From Centropus unirufus (lineage: Eukaryota > Chordata > Aves > Cuculiformes > Centropidae): DNA of 64,000 nucleotides. The stretch covers positions 784,825-848,824 of the forward strand of contig VYZI01000260.1 of the NCBI GenBank assembly GCA_013397695.1, read 5' to 3'. Each line of letters starts with the position of its first letter. Positions within the stretch are counted from its first letter, which is position 1. The notes under the pieces are model-generated. The model had not been told where the DNA came from. It was given only the letters and a program-made list of their open reading frames with translations, and did not search any database. The translations under genes and the position numbers were made by a program. This document shows positions 51,670-63,887 of the stretch, one piece after another.

Positions 51670-52849
51670 AAGAGTTCTCAGTCCCCAGATATAGGAAAAC
51701 AGGCAGAGAAGGGAAGAGACTGGTGTGGCACAGCTGAAACCTGTTGGTCAAACTGAAGACCAAGAAGGAACTGCACAGGCAGTGCAAGCAGGGACAAGTA
51801 ACCTGGGGAGACTATAGGGATGCAGCCTGGTTGTATAGGGTTGGGGTTAAGAAAGCCAAGGCACAGCTGGAGCTGTAACTGGCAAGGGAAGTGAAGACTA
51901 ACAAGAAGAGCTTCTACAGGTATGCCAATCAGCAAAAGCGGGTTAAAGAAAGTGTACCCCAACTGATGAATTAAAATGGTGACCACATATCAATAGACAA
52001 GGAGAAGGCTGAGGTACTCAACAACATGTTTGCCTCAGTCTGCACTGTCAACTGCTCTCCTCACCCCTCCTGGACGGGTGGACAACAAGAAGGGGACAGG
52101 GGACTATAGTTTCTCCTACTGTAAAGGAGGGTCAAGTTCGTGGCCATCTGAGGAATCTAAATATATATGTCTATGGGACCTGACAAGATGTAATGCAGAG
52201 TCCTGAGGGAACTGGATGATGTGGTGGCCAAGACACTCCCCATGATATTTGAAAAATCATGTCAAGCAGAAGTCCCTGGTGTCAGGAAGAAGGGCAACAT
52301 TGTTCCCATTTCAAAAAATGGTAGAGATGATGACCCTGGCAACTACTGACATGTCAGCCTCACTCCTGTACCCGGGAAAATCATGGAACAGAGACTCATA
52401 GAAGCCATGCTAAAGTATATGGAGTACAGGGAGATGATTAGAGGCAGCCAGCATGCCTTTACCAAGAGCAAGTCCTGCTTGACCAACATAGTGGCTTTCT
52501 ATGATGGGGTAACCACATCAGTGGACATAAGAAGAGCAATGCTTGTAATCTAGCTGGATTTCTGTGCAGCCTTTGACACAGTCCCCCCACAGCATCCTTC
52601 TCTCTAAATTGGAGAGTTATGGATTTGATGGGAAGACCATTCAATGGATAAGGAATTGGCTGGAAGGTCGCATTCAGAGAGTAGTAGTCAATGACGCAAT
52701 GTCCAGATGGAGATCCATGACAAGTGGTGTCCCTAAGGGATCCATACTGGGACCAGTGCTGTTCAATATCTTCATCAATGGCATAGACAGTGAGATAAGT
52801 GCACCCTTAGCAAGTCTGCAGATGACACCAAGCTGAGTGATGCAGTTCA
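51670..52849 (+). pseudogene. CR1 LINE ORF2 segment (endonuclease-RT linker and RT), 3'-truncated
   Basis: About 1.2 kb of CR1 ORF2 in sense orientation, in consensus order. It runs from the linker before reverse transcriptase ('aaacaggcagagaaggga', 'gtcaaactgaag') through 'tatgggacctgacaagatg' and 'agcaagtcctgcttgacc' to the RT core. LDFCAAFDTV (about 52554-52583) is the first catalytic-aspartate region and SGVPKGSILGPVLFNIFING (about 52723-52782) follows. ADDTKL (52818-52835) is the catalytic ADD box. Damage is plain: an in-frame TAG just before LDFCAAF, an extra C in the C6 run at 52583-52588 that shifts frame, and a further shift between FNIFING and ADDTKL. The copy stops right after the ADD box, with no 3' half or tail. 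CR1 copies usually lose the 5' end, so this loss is unusual. Confidence 0.93.
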
Positions 52850-53578
52850 CAGAATCATAGAATCACTAGGTTGGAAGAGACCTCCGAGATCATCAAGTCC
52901 AACCATAACTGGCCGCCACTAAACCATATCCCTAAGCACTTCATCTACCCGTCTTTTAAATACATCCAGAGATGGTGATTCCACCAACTCCCTGGGCAGC
53001 CTGTTCCAGCACCCAATGATCCTTTTAGTAAAAAAAATTTCCTAATGTCCAACCTGAACCTCTCCTGGCACAGCTTGAGGCCATTGCCCCTTGTTCTTTC
53101 ACCTGCCACTTGGGAGAAGAGACCAGCACCCACCTCTCCACAATTTCAGGCAGCTGTAGGCAGTGATAAGGTCTCCCCTCAGCCTCCTCTTCGCCAGACT
53201 AAACAACCCCCAGTTTCCTCAGCCACTCCTCATAAGACTTGTTCTCCAGCTGCTTCACCAGCTTCATTGCCCTTCCCTGGGCACACTCCAAAACCTCAAT
53301 CTCTTTTCTTACAGTGACGGGCCCAGAACTGAGCACAGGATTCGAGGTGTGGCCTGACCAGTACTGAGTCCAGGGGCAGAATTACCTTTCTGGACCTGCT
53401 GACCATGCTGTTTCTGACACAGGCCAAGGTGCCGTTGGCCTTCTTGGCCACCTGGGCACACTGCTGGCTCGTGTTCAGTCGGCTGTCAACCAACACTCCC
53501 AGGTCCTTCTCCTCCAGGCAGCTTTCCAGCCACTCTTCCCCAAGCCTGTAGTGTTACCTTGGGTTGTTGTGTCCCAAC
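52850..53578 (-). mobile_element. CR1 LINE 3' part (ORF2 C-terminus and 3' UTR), inverted
   Basis: On the plus strand it opens with AGAATCATAGAATCACTAGG, the canonical reverse complement of a CR1 3' end, then GGTTGGAAGAGACCTCCGAG and the CR1 3' UTR to about 53290. The minus-strand frame at 53496-53296 encodes the ORF2 C-terminus downstream of the RT palm, with SQQCAQVAKKANGTL and SVLVRPHLESCAQFW. It is 5'-truncated at about 53578, near 'gggttgttgtgtcccaa'. It is better preserved than the other copies, so probably the youngest CR1 here. It abuts the 3'-truncated plus-strand CR1 without spacer, and no CR1 sequence resumes after 53578. Confidence 0.93.
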
Positions 53579-56500
53579 AATTTCCCACCATAGATTTGAA
53601 AATCCTACAGAGGGGCTTACATTTGAAAATGAAAGTCAAATGAGTTCAAAATAAGCAACGAGCATATATAAGAGTCTCATCGCCACTTTCAGTGATTTTA
53701 TCATGCTCTGCAATAAAAAAGATGGTGTAATCTGATGCTATGGGTATTTTACAGTGCAGAACACCCAGAAAATTATTTACAGAGCTGTATTTAGAAAAAT
53801 CCCACAGATTCTGCCTCTTTTTTGAATTTATAATGCTTCTGGAATTTCTTTATAATCTAACTAGGACGATCCACTTGGACAGAAATGAGGTGTGACATCT
53901 AGCCCCTCTAATCAGACAATAAAGTGCAACATCCACTGAGTCCAGCAGATTGCTTTGATGCCTACTCTACACACATTGTTGCGCAGAACAGCCACAAAGA
54001 ACTTGCTCAAACCTCACAACATATTTGAGACTTGCAATAAAAGAACCAAGGGCACAACTGTAATTTCACGCAGGAAGATAAAAAACAAAATCCTAAGCAC
54101 TGCCAATGCCTTGGCCCCACAGGAGTGTAAAGAACTCGCTACTTGGATTCTTCATCATACCCAAGCAGCTAATGATGCCGTACATCACAACACAAACTTC
54201 CCAAGAAGCTAACCGTGCTGTACATCACAACACAAAATACAGCTTCCCCACAGTCTCTGCCAGACTTGGCAAATAGTACAAGGAAGGCAAAATTATTTTC
54301 CTTCTGGATTCTCAAATCCGGTACAACATGTTAACATGCCAAGCCACATGAGTCAGGCCCCCATACAAACTCATCTTTACTAACGGACAAGTTCAAAGCT
54401 TCATAAGAGCATTAACACTATAATCCTTACCAACACTGTTCCTGAAGGTGAGAGACCCTTGCTCTGGCTGGATACAGGCACTAGGACCCGTACCATGCCA
54501 CTTTTATTTCATTACTGCCCCATGATATGATGAAGACATATACAAATTAGTTGAGGTGAAGATTTCACTGCTTTTCACTTCTCATTTCCCCTCAATCCCT
54601 CACCTTCTCAGAAGATTGTTGTTGCTGGCAAGACCCTCTTGTTTTACAGTTTTGACTTCGCATATATTTTTCATTAAAAGTTTGTATATTCTCAGACCTT
54701 TATTCTTCCATTTGCACTTATTAATTTCAATTCCCCCCCACTATTATTGTCTTCACACAACTGTGTTATTGGTATGAAGTACTTTAAACTAATCTGTGTG
54801 AAAGATAGCCACAAAGAAAACTGCATTATTTTAAAAGTTTAGTAGTTCAACAGTCACAAATCAAATTTCTGCAAAATAAAATATGAATAGCTTCCACTAT
54901 AAATAAAGTTCCTGCAAAAATTCATCTTATTCCAGTGAAAATACCATACACAAAGTTAAAACTAAAGTGTCTTTCAAGAAAAATAGTTTAAGTAGGGGTA
55001 AAACTTCCCCCTTTCTTTTGTATTTGTGAAGTTTAAATTTTCTCTGTAGGTTTAAATCTCTTCCCACCTCCTCTTTTCTTTTTCAGCCAGAAAAACAACT
55101 GCACTGGGGGCCCAGTGATGAGGAATGACTCACCCGCAAATGCTGAGTCACAATCATACCGAATACAGTCTTTACATCTTGATGGAGCACCAAATTCAAT
55201 AGCTTTGCTTAGTCACTTGAGTTTGCCGTAATTCCTATGATTCACTCAAATCCAAAACTTTGATTTCTGATTTCTTTTTTTTTTTTTTGCTATATAGTCA
55301 GTTGTATAACTCTTACTCTACTCAAAGCAGAATTTTTGCAAGTCACCACTAATCCTACATCAGATACCAAGAGTCAGATACAAGGCACGTCACTTACCAA
55401 ATCTGGCAATATGCCACAGTACACATGGTTTCATTTCCAACTGCTGATCTCCCATTCCTTTGACACCTACAGAGAATGCCCACTGACAACTGAGGGTATA
55501 CGCATGAAGATTTCATTCCACCCTGACTCATGTCAGCAACAACCTACCATCGGCTTAAAAACCTGACCTTTCTTTAGGAGGGCTCCTCAGCCTGACTAGG
55601 TCACACACAAGAATTGAATGTTCAGCAGTTTGAGCAGAGAATAAGGTATTTGATCATGATTAAACAAGTCAGTGTTGAAGCAACAGTTTTCCAATTCCTT
55701 AGTAATTTCAGTTTACCTTTTGTCCTATCTGAATGTAGATAAAGCAAAATTACTTTGCCCAACTGTTTATCTGTTAATTTGGTTATTTATATATGGAAGA
55801 AGCTAAACTCAGAACTCAGCTAAGTAATTAATAGGCGTATTTCTTGTAACAGAAATTTACAGCAACCTTTTGTCAAATTACTCTTAACATTTCAGCCATA
55901 ACCCTGAGAGCTTCTCTAAAAGGTTGCAGGCAGGCTAGCTTGAGGGGATGAAGGAAACTCATCATTGGCAGAGGGAAAGGCGGACAGAGTAAATATGTTT
56001 CTGATGACTACCAGAATTCAATACCTACAGGAGGTAATTATCACCATACTGTTATTTATTCCTCTGTCTTCAGGCACATTTTTTGTGTTTCCTCACTGTC
56101 CATTTCTGCAGTAGCTGCACTTACAAGTTTTATGCTGGCTTAGTGGTTAATAAGTCTGTTGTGCTGAAGGCACACAGTCAGTTAAGTACATCTGGAAAAT
56201 TTTCCCTTACAAAAATATATTGTGAAGAAGGCAGAGGTCAGCTATGTGCTTTTCTAGGCATAAAACAGAACACACACTCAGATATAGTTCACAGAAATCC
56301 TACAATAAAACTTGGATATCTTTACCATGGCTGAGACATAACTGCAGCTTGGAAGCTTTTCTAGCCAGCAATTCTGACCTTAGCAATATTCAGTAATAGC
56401 ATAAAAAAATAAAATGGCAACTGAAAAAGTAAACATTTGGCCTTTGGTCATATGAAATTAACTTGCAAGTAATATGTTTTCCATAGGCTGCAGGCTCCCA

Positions 56501-57211
56501 AGTTCTTTTCCATGCATTTACACAATAATACTATATTTTTTAAAAACAAAACATCCAAGCCAACCTTAGTTATCAGACATTTTCTATAAAGCATTGATCC
56601 TCTTCATTATACATACATACTGTAAGTAAATTGAAGACATAACCTGATCCCCGTGAACAACCTAGAAAACACTGCAAGAATTGCCTTCCCTATAGGCACT
56701 TGAGATTCAGCAACCTATACTGACACATTTGTTCTAGCTATCCAAAACCTACTCCCAAACCATGAAACAAGCACGGCCATGAGGCAATTAATTCTGCCTC
56801 TTCCTCCTTGCCTCCACCTAAGCTTAATTATCAAATGTATACTATTAGCATTAGTATGAGCACAAAGCAAAATGCTTCAAGAGAAGGAACAAGAAAACAA
56901 TTCAGGTCTTGGTGTCACTTTGTTCTAGTGATTGGTCTGGTGCTGGTGAAGAATATACTTGAATCCAGACCTCACACTGTGGTGAATAGAGTACTGTGGC
57001 GGGCATAGTAAAAGAAATTCCAGTTTACTCAAGAGCTGAAAAAGTTCAGTGCAACACATAACTATCATGAAGCTTTAGACAGAGAGGAGTCAATTTTTGA
57101 TGTGTTGATTTTGTTTCTGCTGAGAACAATACTTCACCAGGACAATACCAACTGACTACCACCTCCTTTGTCCATAAAGAAAGAACACCACCCCACCCAA
57201 AAGGTACACAC
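53579..57211. other. Unannotated stretch
   Basis: No confirmed gene. It includes a two-copy 40-bp tandem repeat at 54161-54240, a pyrimidine-rich zone at about 54550-54780 and a T14 tract at 55275-55288. Open frames up to 85 codons show no known domain. Confidence 0.5.
54161..54240 (+). repeat. 40-bp tandem duplication, two copies
   Basis: 54161-54200 and 54201-54240 align without gaps over 40 bases with seven differences (about 82% identity). The shared core is TACATCACAACACAAA. The exact period and lack of gaps suggest an old unequal-exchange or slippage duplication. A related word recurs at 62083-62097. Confidence 0.92.
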
Positions 57212-57337
57212 TTGTATTTCTGATTATTAGTGCCAGAAACTGTGGGGCAACCAGTCCCTTCCTTCTCTTCAGAGGTTTAATGGGATAAATGGTTGAAAAG
57301 CTGCTATTCATATCAAAGCTGACCATTGGCAACTCGG
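57212..57337 (-). CDS. Candidate coding exon, basic KRRK-containing peptide, unknown gene
   Basis: On the minus strand a strong acceptor (TTTTTTCTCTTCAG) is followed by a frame entered in phase 1 and open for 41 codons. It begins ELPMVSFDMNSSFSTIYPI and continues KPLKRRKGLVAPQFLALII. The proposed donor ACAA|GTGTGT is only fair, with GT four bases further on as an alternative. The other two frames of this exon have stops. The KRRK cluster could be a nuclear-localisation or membrane-proximal basic patch. Strand and spacing agree with the candidates at 58992 and 47885. Function unknown. Confidence 0.35.
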
Positions 57338-58991
57338 CTGAAGAGAAAAAAAGGCAGAAGATAGGATAAAAGCAGTAAATATTATAAGGATAACATACTT
57401 TTATTAGTCTCCTACTTATTTATTCAAATAATTAAAAAGACACCTCTTAAAATACTCAAATGTGGTTTTAACAGATCTGTCTGTTCATACAGCTCAATGA
57501 CCTTGGTACGCAGTAAAAGCCAATACAGTTATTGAACAGAGATTTCAATAGCTTCCCGGAAAATACCCAAAGCATCTTTTCATTCTGTATTCTCTGCATC
57601 AAAGGCAACAGCCTAATACAGAAAAAGGAAAAGAGGATGTCGCTGCTCCTGACCATGGCATAAGAGATGTGCAGTTTGTGGCTACCACCACAGACTTTAT
57701 CAGGACAGCATATTTTCTATGGGAGTGTCAAATGACAGCACCCTACCCACCATTTACCATGTCGACACATTGGGACTAGGAATGAACTACCACATTTTTA
57801 TTGCTCCGTCAAATACTGCAATGCTTGCTTAAATGTTTCTTTTTCTAAAGTAGAAGAATTTTACTTAAGAACTGGGAGTGGGTGATTTGCCAGGCAAATC
57901 AAAAACTTATTATTCTGCTGCTGTCAGGCCCCTGATCAGATGTGTCCATTTGTGGAGAAAAGCCACTTGCATAGCTACAGATAAGGTCTAAAATCTGCAG
58001 TAAAGTCCCTTAAAAACAGCCAGACTCACAGAAACACCCAGTATTTATCATTAGTCCTGAGGGATTTTTGTATTGAATTTATTTTAAAAAAACAAACAAA
58101 TGAATACTACAAACAAAATGCAAAAAAAAAAATCAAAAACAAAGAAGCAAGTTTAAGTAGTAACTTCTATTTCTGAGTCAAAACACAAGTATAAAGGATG
58201 TTTAGAAGCACCCATTTTGCTCTGCGTGGTCTCTTTATGAGTTACCAAGTTTAGTCTTTTTGTCATCACATGTTTCCTTTTCAGCCTTTCATGGGGCGCA
58301 GGAAAAAAGGCATTTCTCAAGCAGAGACAGAATAATGTCTAACCATGTCAACTGACTGATCGAACGCTGACAGATGTCAAATGCAAATTAGCAGGTATGA
58401 GATCAAAATTGGGAAGAAAAAAAGTGTCAAGATGTTCTTGTTGAAGTAATTACAAAGCACATTATAGCCAGAACCTACCCGTCATTATATCACGTCCCTT
58501 AAGTTTCCTGTCAAGAGAGAATTTGCTGCACAATTTGCAAATTTGTATTTTGCCCTACTTTAACTTATGAGGGGAGCAAGTGTCACATGAGAGATATTAT
58601 AGAAAAATAGGCAATATGTCTCTACTCTCTTATTCTTCAGATTGACTATCTCCTTTCTCTTGACTAGTTAAAATGAGATGGAGCACCTGGTAAGTAAGTT
58701 TTGCCCTAAAAATTAGATCTTCTCGGAAAAGTTTGTGTAACTGCATTGCTGACTACACAAGTGTTTTATCAATTCCAGGTCCATAGCTTCTCGTCCTTCT
58801 GTCCCTGCCTTTTTCAAGTAACAAATATTAGACATAAATTGTTACAAATATTGCACAACCACAGAAGCAGATAAAATATATAAAAGTCTCCAAGACTTGC
58901 TGTGCACCCAAAGTAGCCAAGGCTAGCACTTTCTTCATTATTCTGTAATGTAAGTATAGTGTCACATATACCCTTTATCACATTTGCTCAC
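57338..58991. other. Unannotated stretch with weaker exon-like segments
   Basis: The minus-strand segment 57612-57502 follows an excellent acceptor (CTTTTTCTGTATTAG) and is open (LLPLMQRIQNEKMLWVF), but its donor is poor. Its entry phase 2 matches the exit phase of the exon candidate at 58992. On the plus strand a pyrimidine-rich acceptor and a strong donor (CCTG|GTAAGTAAG, near 58690) enclose only 22 bases, a possible microexon. A-rich simple sequence lies at 58085-58140. Confidence 0.35.
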
Positions 58992-59094
58992 ATATGCTTA
59001 TCTTTCCCGATATAAGTACATTTGAGCTCAGCATTTAACACTTCAAACATTACATCTGCCATCAAGGAGACTTCGCTTTCATCTTCCAATAACA
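58992..59094 (-). CDS. Candidate coding exon, acidic helical peptide, unknown gene
   Basis: On the minus strand an acceptor ATTGTTTTAG is followed by a 103-base segment entered in phase 1 and left in phase 2, with donor CATAT|GTGAGC. The peptide runs VLLEDESEVSLMADVMFEVL and ends KCTYIGKDKH. Its spacing of acidic and hydrophobic residues is typical of a soluble alpha-helical protein, and I judge it the most protein-like translation in the window. Entry phase 1 does not fit the exit phase 0 of the candidate exon at 63888, so at least one further exon would be needed between them. Family not recognised. Confidence 0.42.
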
Positions 59095-59909
59095 CTAAAA
59101 CAATATCCTGCATTCTTTAGCATCAAAAATAAGGTAGTATTGCTTCTATTTTCTGCTACAATTATTACACCTTACTTCTTTGGTTCTATGTTTGTTCCCT
59201 TTTAAGTTGCAGATAACCCCTTAAAATTTAACATTTGGCCTGCCAATATAACCCGAGTATATCAATTTTTCTTCTTTTCATACCTTCAGTGTAGACTAAA
59301 ATTTTGCAGTTAAACTCCTGAATACACTCTGGGCACCACTTAGCTCATTTTTACAACAGAATCAATGAATACTCCAAGTACTATCTCACTACAAGTCCAG
59401 AATCCTTCAAATCCAACAAATAAAAAAGCTTATTTTCATTACATAGTCTGAGACAGGAAGCAAAGGACCCCAAAACTTGCATCTTCACCATTATGAAATA
59501 ATTTTTCAGCATAATCTTCAAGATCCTCAAGCAATATCTAGAGGGGACTTTGGATTAAAAAATATTAACACTGCTTATAATCATTAAAATTAACAGTTTA
59601 GAGGGAAATAAAGAAAAAATAAATTCCTCCAAGGGAAAAACAAAAATAAACCAGAATAAGATTGAGTATCTTTTCTAATGGAAAAAGTCCCAGACAGGTT
59701 CAAGGACTCCAGTACTTTTCCCAGTACTGAAGACTCAATAAAATATAACAAAAAAAATTAATACCAAACAAAAAAAATCACCAAAAACCAAACAAAAAAA
59801 AGAAACTAATCTTTACACTGACTATTTTACAGACTTTTTGAAATGTTGCTGTTACAAAGGCACAAGACTGTTGATACGTCTGAGCAGACTGGAAGCACAA
59901 AAAGGAGTT
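59095..59909. other. Unannotated stretch ending in A-rich simple sequence
   Basis: No gene was seen. From about 59749 to 59805 the sequence is an interrupted CAAA/A8 simple repeat, directly upstream of a CR1 tail but on the wrong side and strand to be its poly(A). Confidence 0.6.
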
Positions 59910-60055
59910 TCATAGAATCATTGAATGGCTTGTGTTGGGAGAGACCTTGGAGTTCATCCAGTTCCAAACCCTGCCATAGGCAGGGAAACCTACAGAGATC
60001 GGAGTACTCAAGACCTCATCCAACCTGGCCTTGAACACCTCCAGGGACCGACCAT
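59910..60055 (-). mobile_element. CR1-type LINE 3' tail
   Basis: The plus strand starts TCATAGAATCATTGAATGGC and continues GTTGGGAGAGACCTTGGAG, 'gttccaaaccctgccatagg' and 'caacctggccttgaac', then 'acctccaggga'. It is a clear reverse complement of an avian CR1 3' end, truncated at its 5' end after about 145 bases. It belongs to a different CR1 lineage from the copy at 52850 ('ccatgggcaggga'-type UTR). Confidence 0.9.
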
Positions 60056-63000
60056 TTGAAGTAAGTTGTTGCGTGAAAAATCCACCTCGATTTTGTCTTA
60101 AAGAACTAGATATTTATGTAAACAATGAAAATATGTCAAATAAAAATGTTTATGGGCTAATTACAGTATTCCTCTCATCCTAGAAGCAGCCATTGCTGTC
60201 TATGTCACAACATTACTGTTCACAGCATAAACAATCAGTAACTCTTCCAGACGCCACCTAAAGCTGTGGTGGATATATTTTATTAACAAGCAGAACAAAA
60301 CCTGATGTATCATTTAAGGCGCTAGCTGTCACGGAATGCATTTGCACAATCTTATTTTCAATCCTTCACCATATGCAGAGTCTTTGCCATCAGAAAAACT
60401 TCAGTTGAGCAATAACGTACCACCGCAACAAGGAGGCCAATCAGCTGTTCTCACAGCTCCTTTGCAACCTGAAAGAGGAGGATTTATGATGAATGACAAT
60501 TCTGCCGACAAGGAGACACTGCTGGCAGGAAGAGGTGTGCCATCATGTTACATTCCAGCTGGGCTCCACAGACAGCGATGTTACTGTACTTTGTCATGTG
60601 TATAAGGTAACATTGACTTCTCTGATTCAACCATTCAACCGGAGTGAAAAAGCTGATGGAGGATTTCAGCTTTTCTACTGTTTAATTTGATATTGAAGCA
60701 ACTTTTGTGCTGTTACTGGCTTTTGTCTCCTGCCTGGAAATAACAGCCTGATATATCTGCTGTAATTACTAACAAGATGCCCAGTTACAAGAACTCTTAC
60801 CCTACTGTAGTTGGATGGGGGTAAAGTACAGTATCATCATCTAGATATTGCTGTAAGCACAGTACTTCCTATAAGAAATTTGTATGTATTTGAGACCTTC
60901 TTAAATAAATATATACGTTGCCTTCACAGTACTTCCTTCTTTCCACTGCACATTGTCCCTCAGCCAGTTACAGCAGGTAGCAGAAGACTTTTGTCTTTCA
61001 TGGACAAGGTAAAGTAGCAGGACCAAGGAATTCTGGGGCAGAAGTAAATGTGGTCAAAAGTGAGCCTTTTTTTTTTTTTCAAAGGGAAAACCTATCAACT
61101 GCACAGGGTAAACAAAAAGAAAACTCTCACTATCTTATCATGCCCACGAATGAATCAAAGTGTCAGAAAAAATTTCCAAAGATCATCGTCTGACCTTAAG
61201 ATAGATTATTTTATATCTAAGTTAGCATGTATTGTCTGGCTAAGTCAACCCACTTATTATAAGTAATAACTCCACACAACACTGAATTTAATTATACAGT
61301 ATAAGTGATACCACAAGGAGGGCAGGAAAGCCCCAACAGAAATAGGGACTTGATATTCTAAATCTGGGACAGGACTAACACTTGCATTTCTGAAGGCTGA
61401 ATAGAAGTGTTTATAAAGGTATTTTTCATTCCAAAATAATCCCCAAGTAGTTTTTCCCTCCCGTGTTGCTCCTTTTTTTTTTTTCTAACCTACTCCCTCA
61501 AAAACAGAACTTGCCTTTCAGAGGTGATGAGGAGATTCAGTCTAACCACGTAGGACAATTCTGGCACTCCCGCCCCCTCTTAGGTTCTATCTGGAGTTTA
61601 GGGAGTAGCTTGGGATGGTGTTAAGGAAGACAACCATGGTAGCTATTTGGGTATTAAAAAAAAATAATTTCTGTTAAAATACAGATGTCTAGTCACAAAG
61701 TTTGAAAGTAAAATCTACAAAGTAAAAAAAATATTTTTGCTAGACTGATCCTGAATTTCTACTTTTATTTTTCATTTCTAAGAAACAACCTACTATACAG
61801 AGAATGGTGTAATTATTGGAAAATAGAAGGACCTGAAAGCTACCAGTTTTCTCTCATAAAGTTGACATGGTAAGAAGTAGAAAGAGAGAGGCAGATGGAA
61901 AAATATTTTCCCTTATTTTTCACCATCTCAGTCAAAAACTCTACAGCCAGCAAAGTCGTCTAGATTTAGATCAGTTCTAACACTGCCACATGAAGCTACA
62001 TGAGAGGTTGGTCCACGCTAGCTTAGAGACACACATTAAGCCTCCATAGCTTTCCTCAGTAGTGTACAGCAATCACACTGTTCATCACAACACAAACAGA
62101 AAGTGGGACGGGCTTTGGAGAAGAATCAAGCCAGCAGAAACATCCCGGGGTCCTGCAGATGAACCCAATTTTGTCTCTATTGCAAAATAGGCATTCACAT
62201 AGCTGCTAAAAAAAAAAACAAAAGTTGGATCTCTTCTCATTTTGAGTTACAGAAGAACTGGCTGTTGAAACTCAGCCTAGGCGAAGCCAGCCCATCTGCT
62301 CAACACTCACTGCAGAAGGACATACACAATGAGATCCAGAGGGAAAACAGGATTCACATAGGCCATCCTTTCAAGAACAGAGGGTAAGATTAAAATTTTT
62401 ATATGCCACTAGGCCACAAAACAGGGCAGAATCTGCTTCTGATCCTTTACTTATCACTATTGTTGTACTGGTCATTTTGTTCTTTGTTTTTGTTGTCTGT
62501 GCATCCTGAGACTAAAGCAAATCCTTAACAAATGACACTTGTTATCTGAGGTCCAGACAGCATCTAAGCTTGGAAAAGAGCACAGCAAATGCAAACAGGC
62601 TTGTCTCTATTTGCTTTCCCAAGACTAACCATACCTCTTACCAGGATCAACAGGGTCTCCACTCACAGTAAGAACTATTTGTGAAAAGCCACACAGAGCT
62701 CTGGGCTCCAAGCAGTCTCTTCCTCAGCTCCGACCCTGGGCTCTGGCTGGCACCCAGCATCTCTCCTGATGCGTGCAGCAAACATCCTTGCAGAGATCAT
62801 ACAGGGGGTGCAGAGGCTTAGCGTGCAGATAAATGCCCCACAGCAAAATTACAATTAGGCCTCCTGTACACACATTGAATTAACACTTTCCACTCCCAGG
62901 CAGCTCAGTTTAACAGCTCCTAAACAACAAACTAGATTTACTTCATCTTTTTTATTAATTTCTCTTTGAAGCTACAGATTTCCAGGCTACTTCACAAGTA

Positions 63001-63887
63001 TCTGGAGAAACAACGTGTTGCTTTTCTTACTGGGCTTTTTAAAGTTAATTTAAAATTTGTTAGAGTCTTTGCAGAAGTATACATGCTTTTGTCACTACCA
63101 GTGCTTCCTTTCCTTTTCTCTCATGTCTCTTTTCTCTCAGAAATGCCGTGTTTTTTTAAAAAAAATACTTCCAACATACATAAAATACACAAATTATTTT
63201 TTAGCCGAACTCAATGTAAATTCTTCTCCCCACTCTCAATGAATTTAGCCTCTATCAGATAAGAAAGGCACACTGGAAAGAGTCCTATCTTCTAGCCTGA
63301 GCAATTAATCATCTTTGTAACACAGCAGACTGTGGAAAAAAAAAGTAAAAAATGCAGTTCATAAAAGTAAATCTTCTGTTTTACTGTTTCTCTCTTTATA
63401 AAATACAGGAAAAGTATTTTAAAAAAGCAAACCCCCAAACTGATGAACTCTGAAGCAAAACATCTTCAAAGCTTTTGCCTACTGGAAAAACATATGGGAT
63501 GATTAGTAAATGTGTTCTGTTAGTAGAAGGACGAATTCCTAATGGTAAGTCAGAGTTCGTGCACCAATTTCTTGAAAAAACATGGTGAATAAGGGCATAT
63601 TTTTGGCTCAATACACTTGCATATAGATATTAATACTGCTTGAATTTACACTGAATATTGAAAAACATATTGAAAAAATAAAAATAATCCCGAAATCCAA
63701 CCAGCAAAAAGAAAGGGGAAAAAACGCCCACTTCTCTTCATGATATTATAGTTGAACTGTGCAAACTAACTGAAATAAGCTGTTTGCTACGAGGCTATTC
63801 AGAGAAGACCATCATCAGTACTTAATAGCTGACATGGACCATTGAGTAGGCAAAGTATCTATGTTCTGCAGAGTGAAAACTGCTTAC
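60056..63887. other. Unannotated stretch
   Basis: No confirmed gene. T-runs lie at 61067-61079 and about 61471-61484. A plus-strand segment ending at a donor-like TATAAG|GTAACA near 60606 translates as HHVTFQLGSTDSDVTVLCHV but has only a weak acceptor (CTGGCAG). Minus-strand 63525-63396 has a good acceptor and a short peptide (GKSFEDVLLQSSS) but no donor. GC rises modestly at 62640-62800. Confidence 0.45.

Noticed and set aside
52850..53578. Twin-priming inversion as origin of the opposed CR1 pieces
   Set aside because: The junction lies at the CR1 3' terminus and not at its 5' break, which that mechanism does not produce.
57502..57612. Exon between the candidates at 58992 and 57212 (minus strand)
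   Set aside because: Acceptor and entry phase are good, but the donor (AAG|GTCATT) is poor and its exit phase does not fit the next candidate; kept only as a remark.
59749..59805. A-rich sequence as the poly(A) tail of a processed pseudogene or of the CR1 at 59910
   Set aside because: CR1 elements do not end in poly(A), the tract is on the opposite strand, and no retrotransposed gene sequence precedes it.
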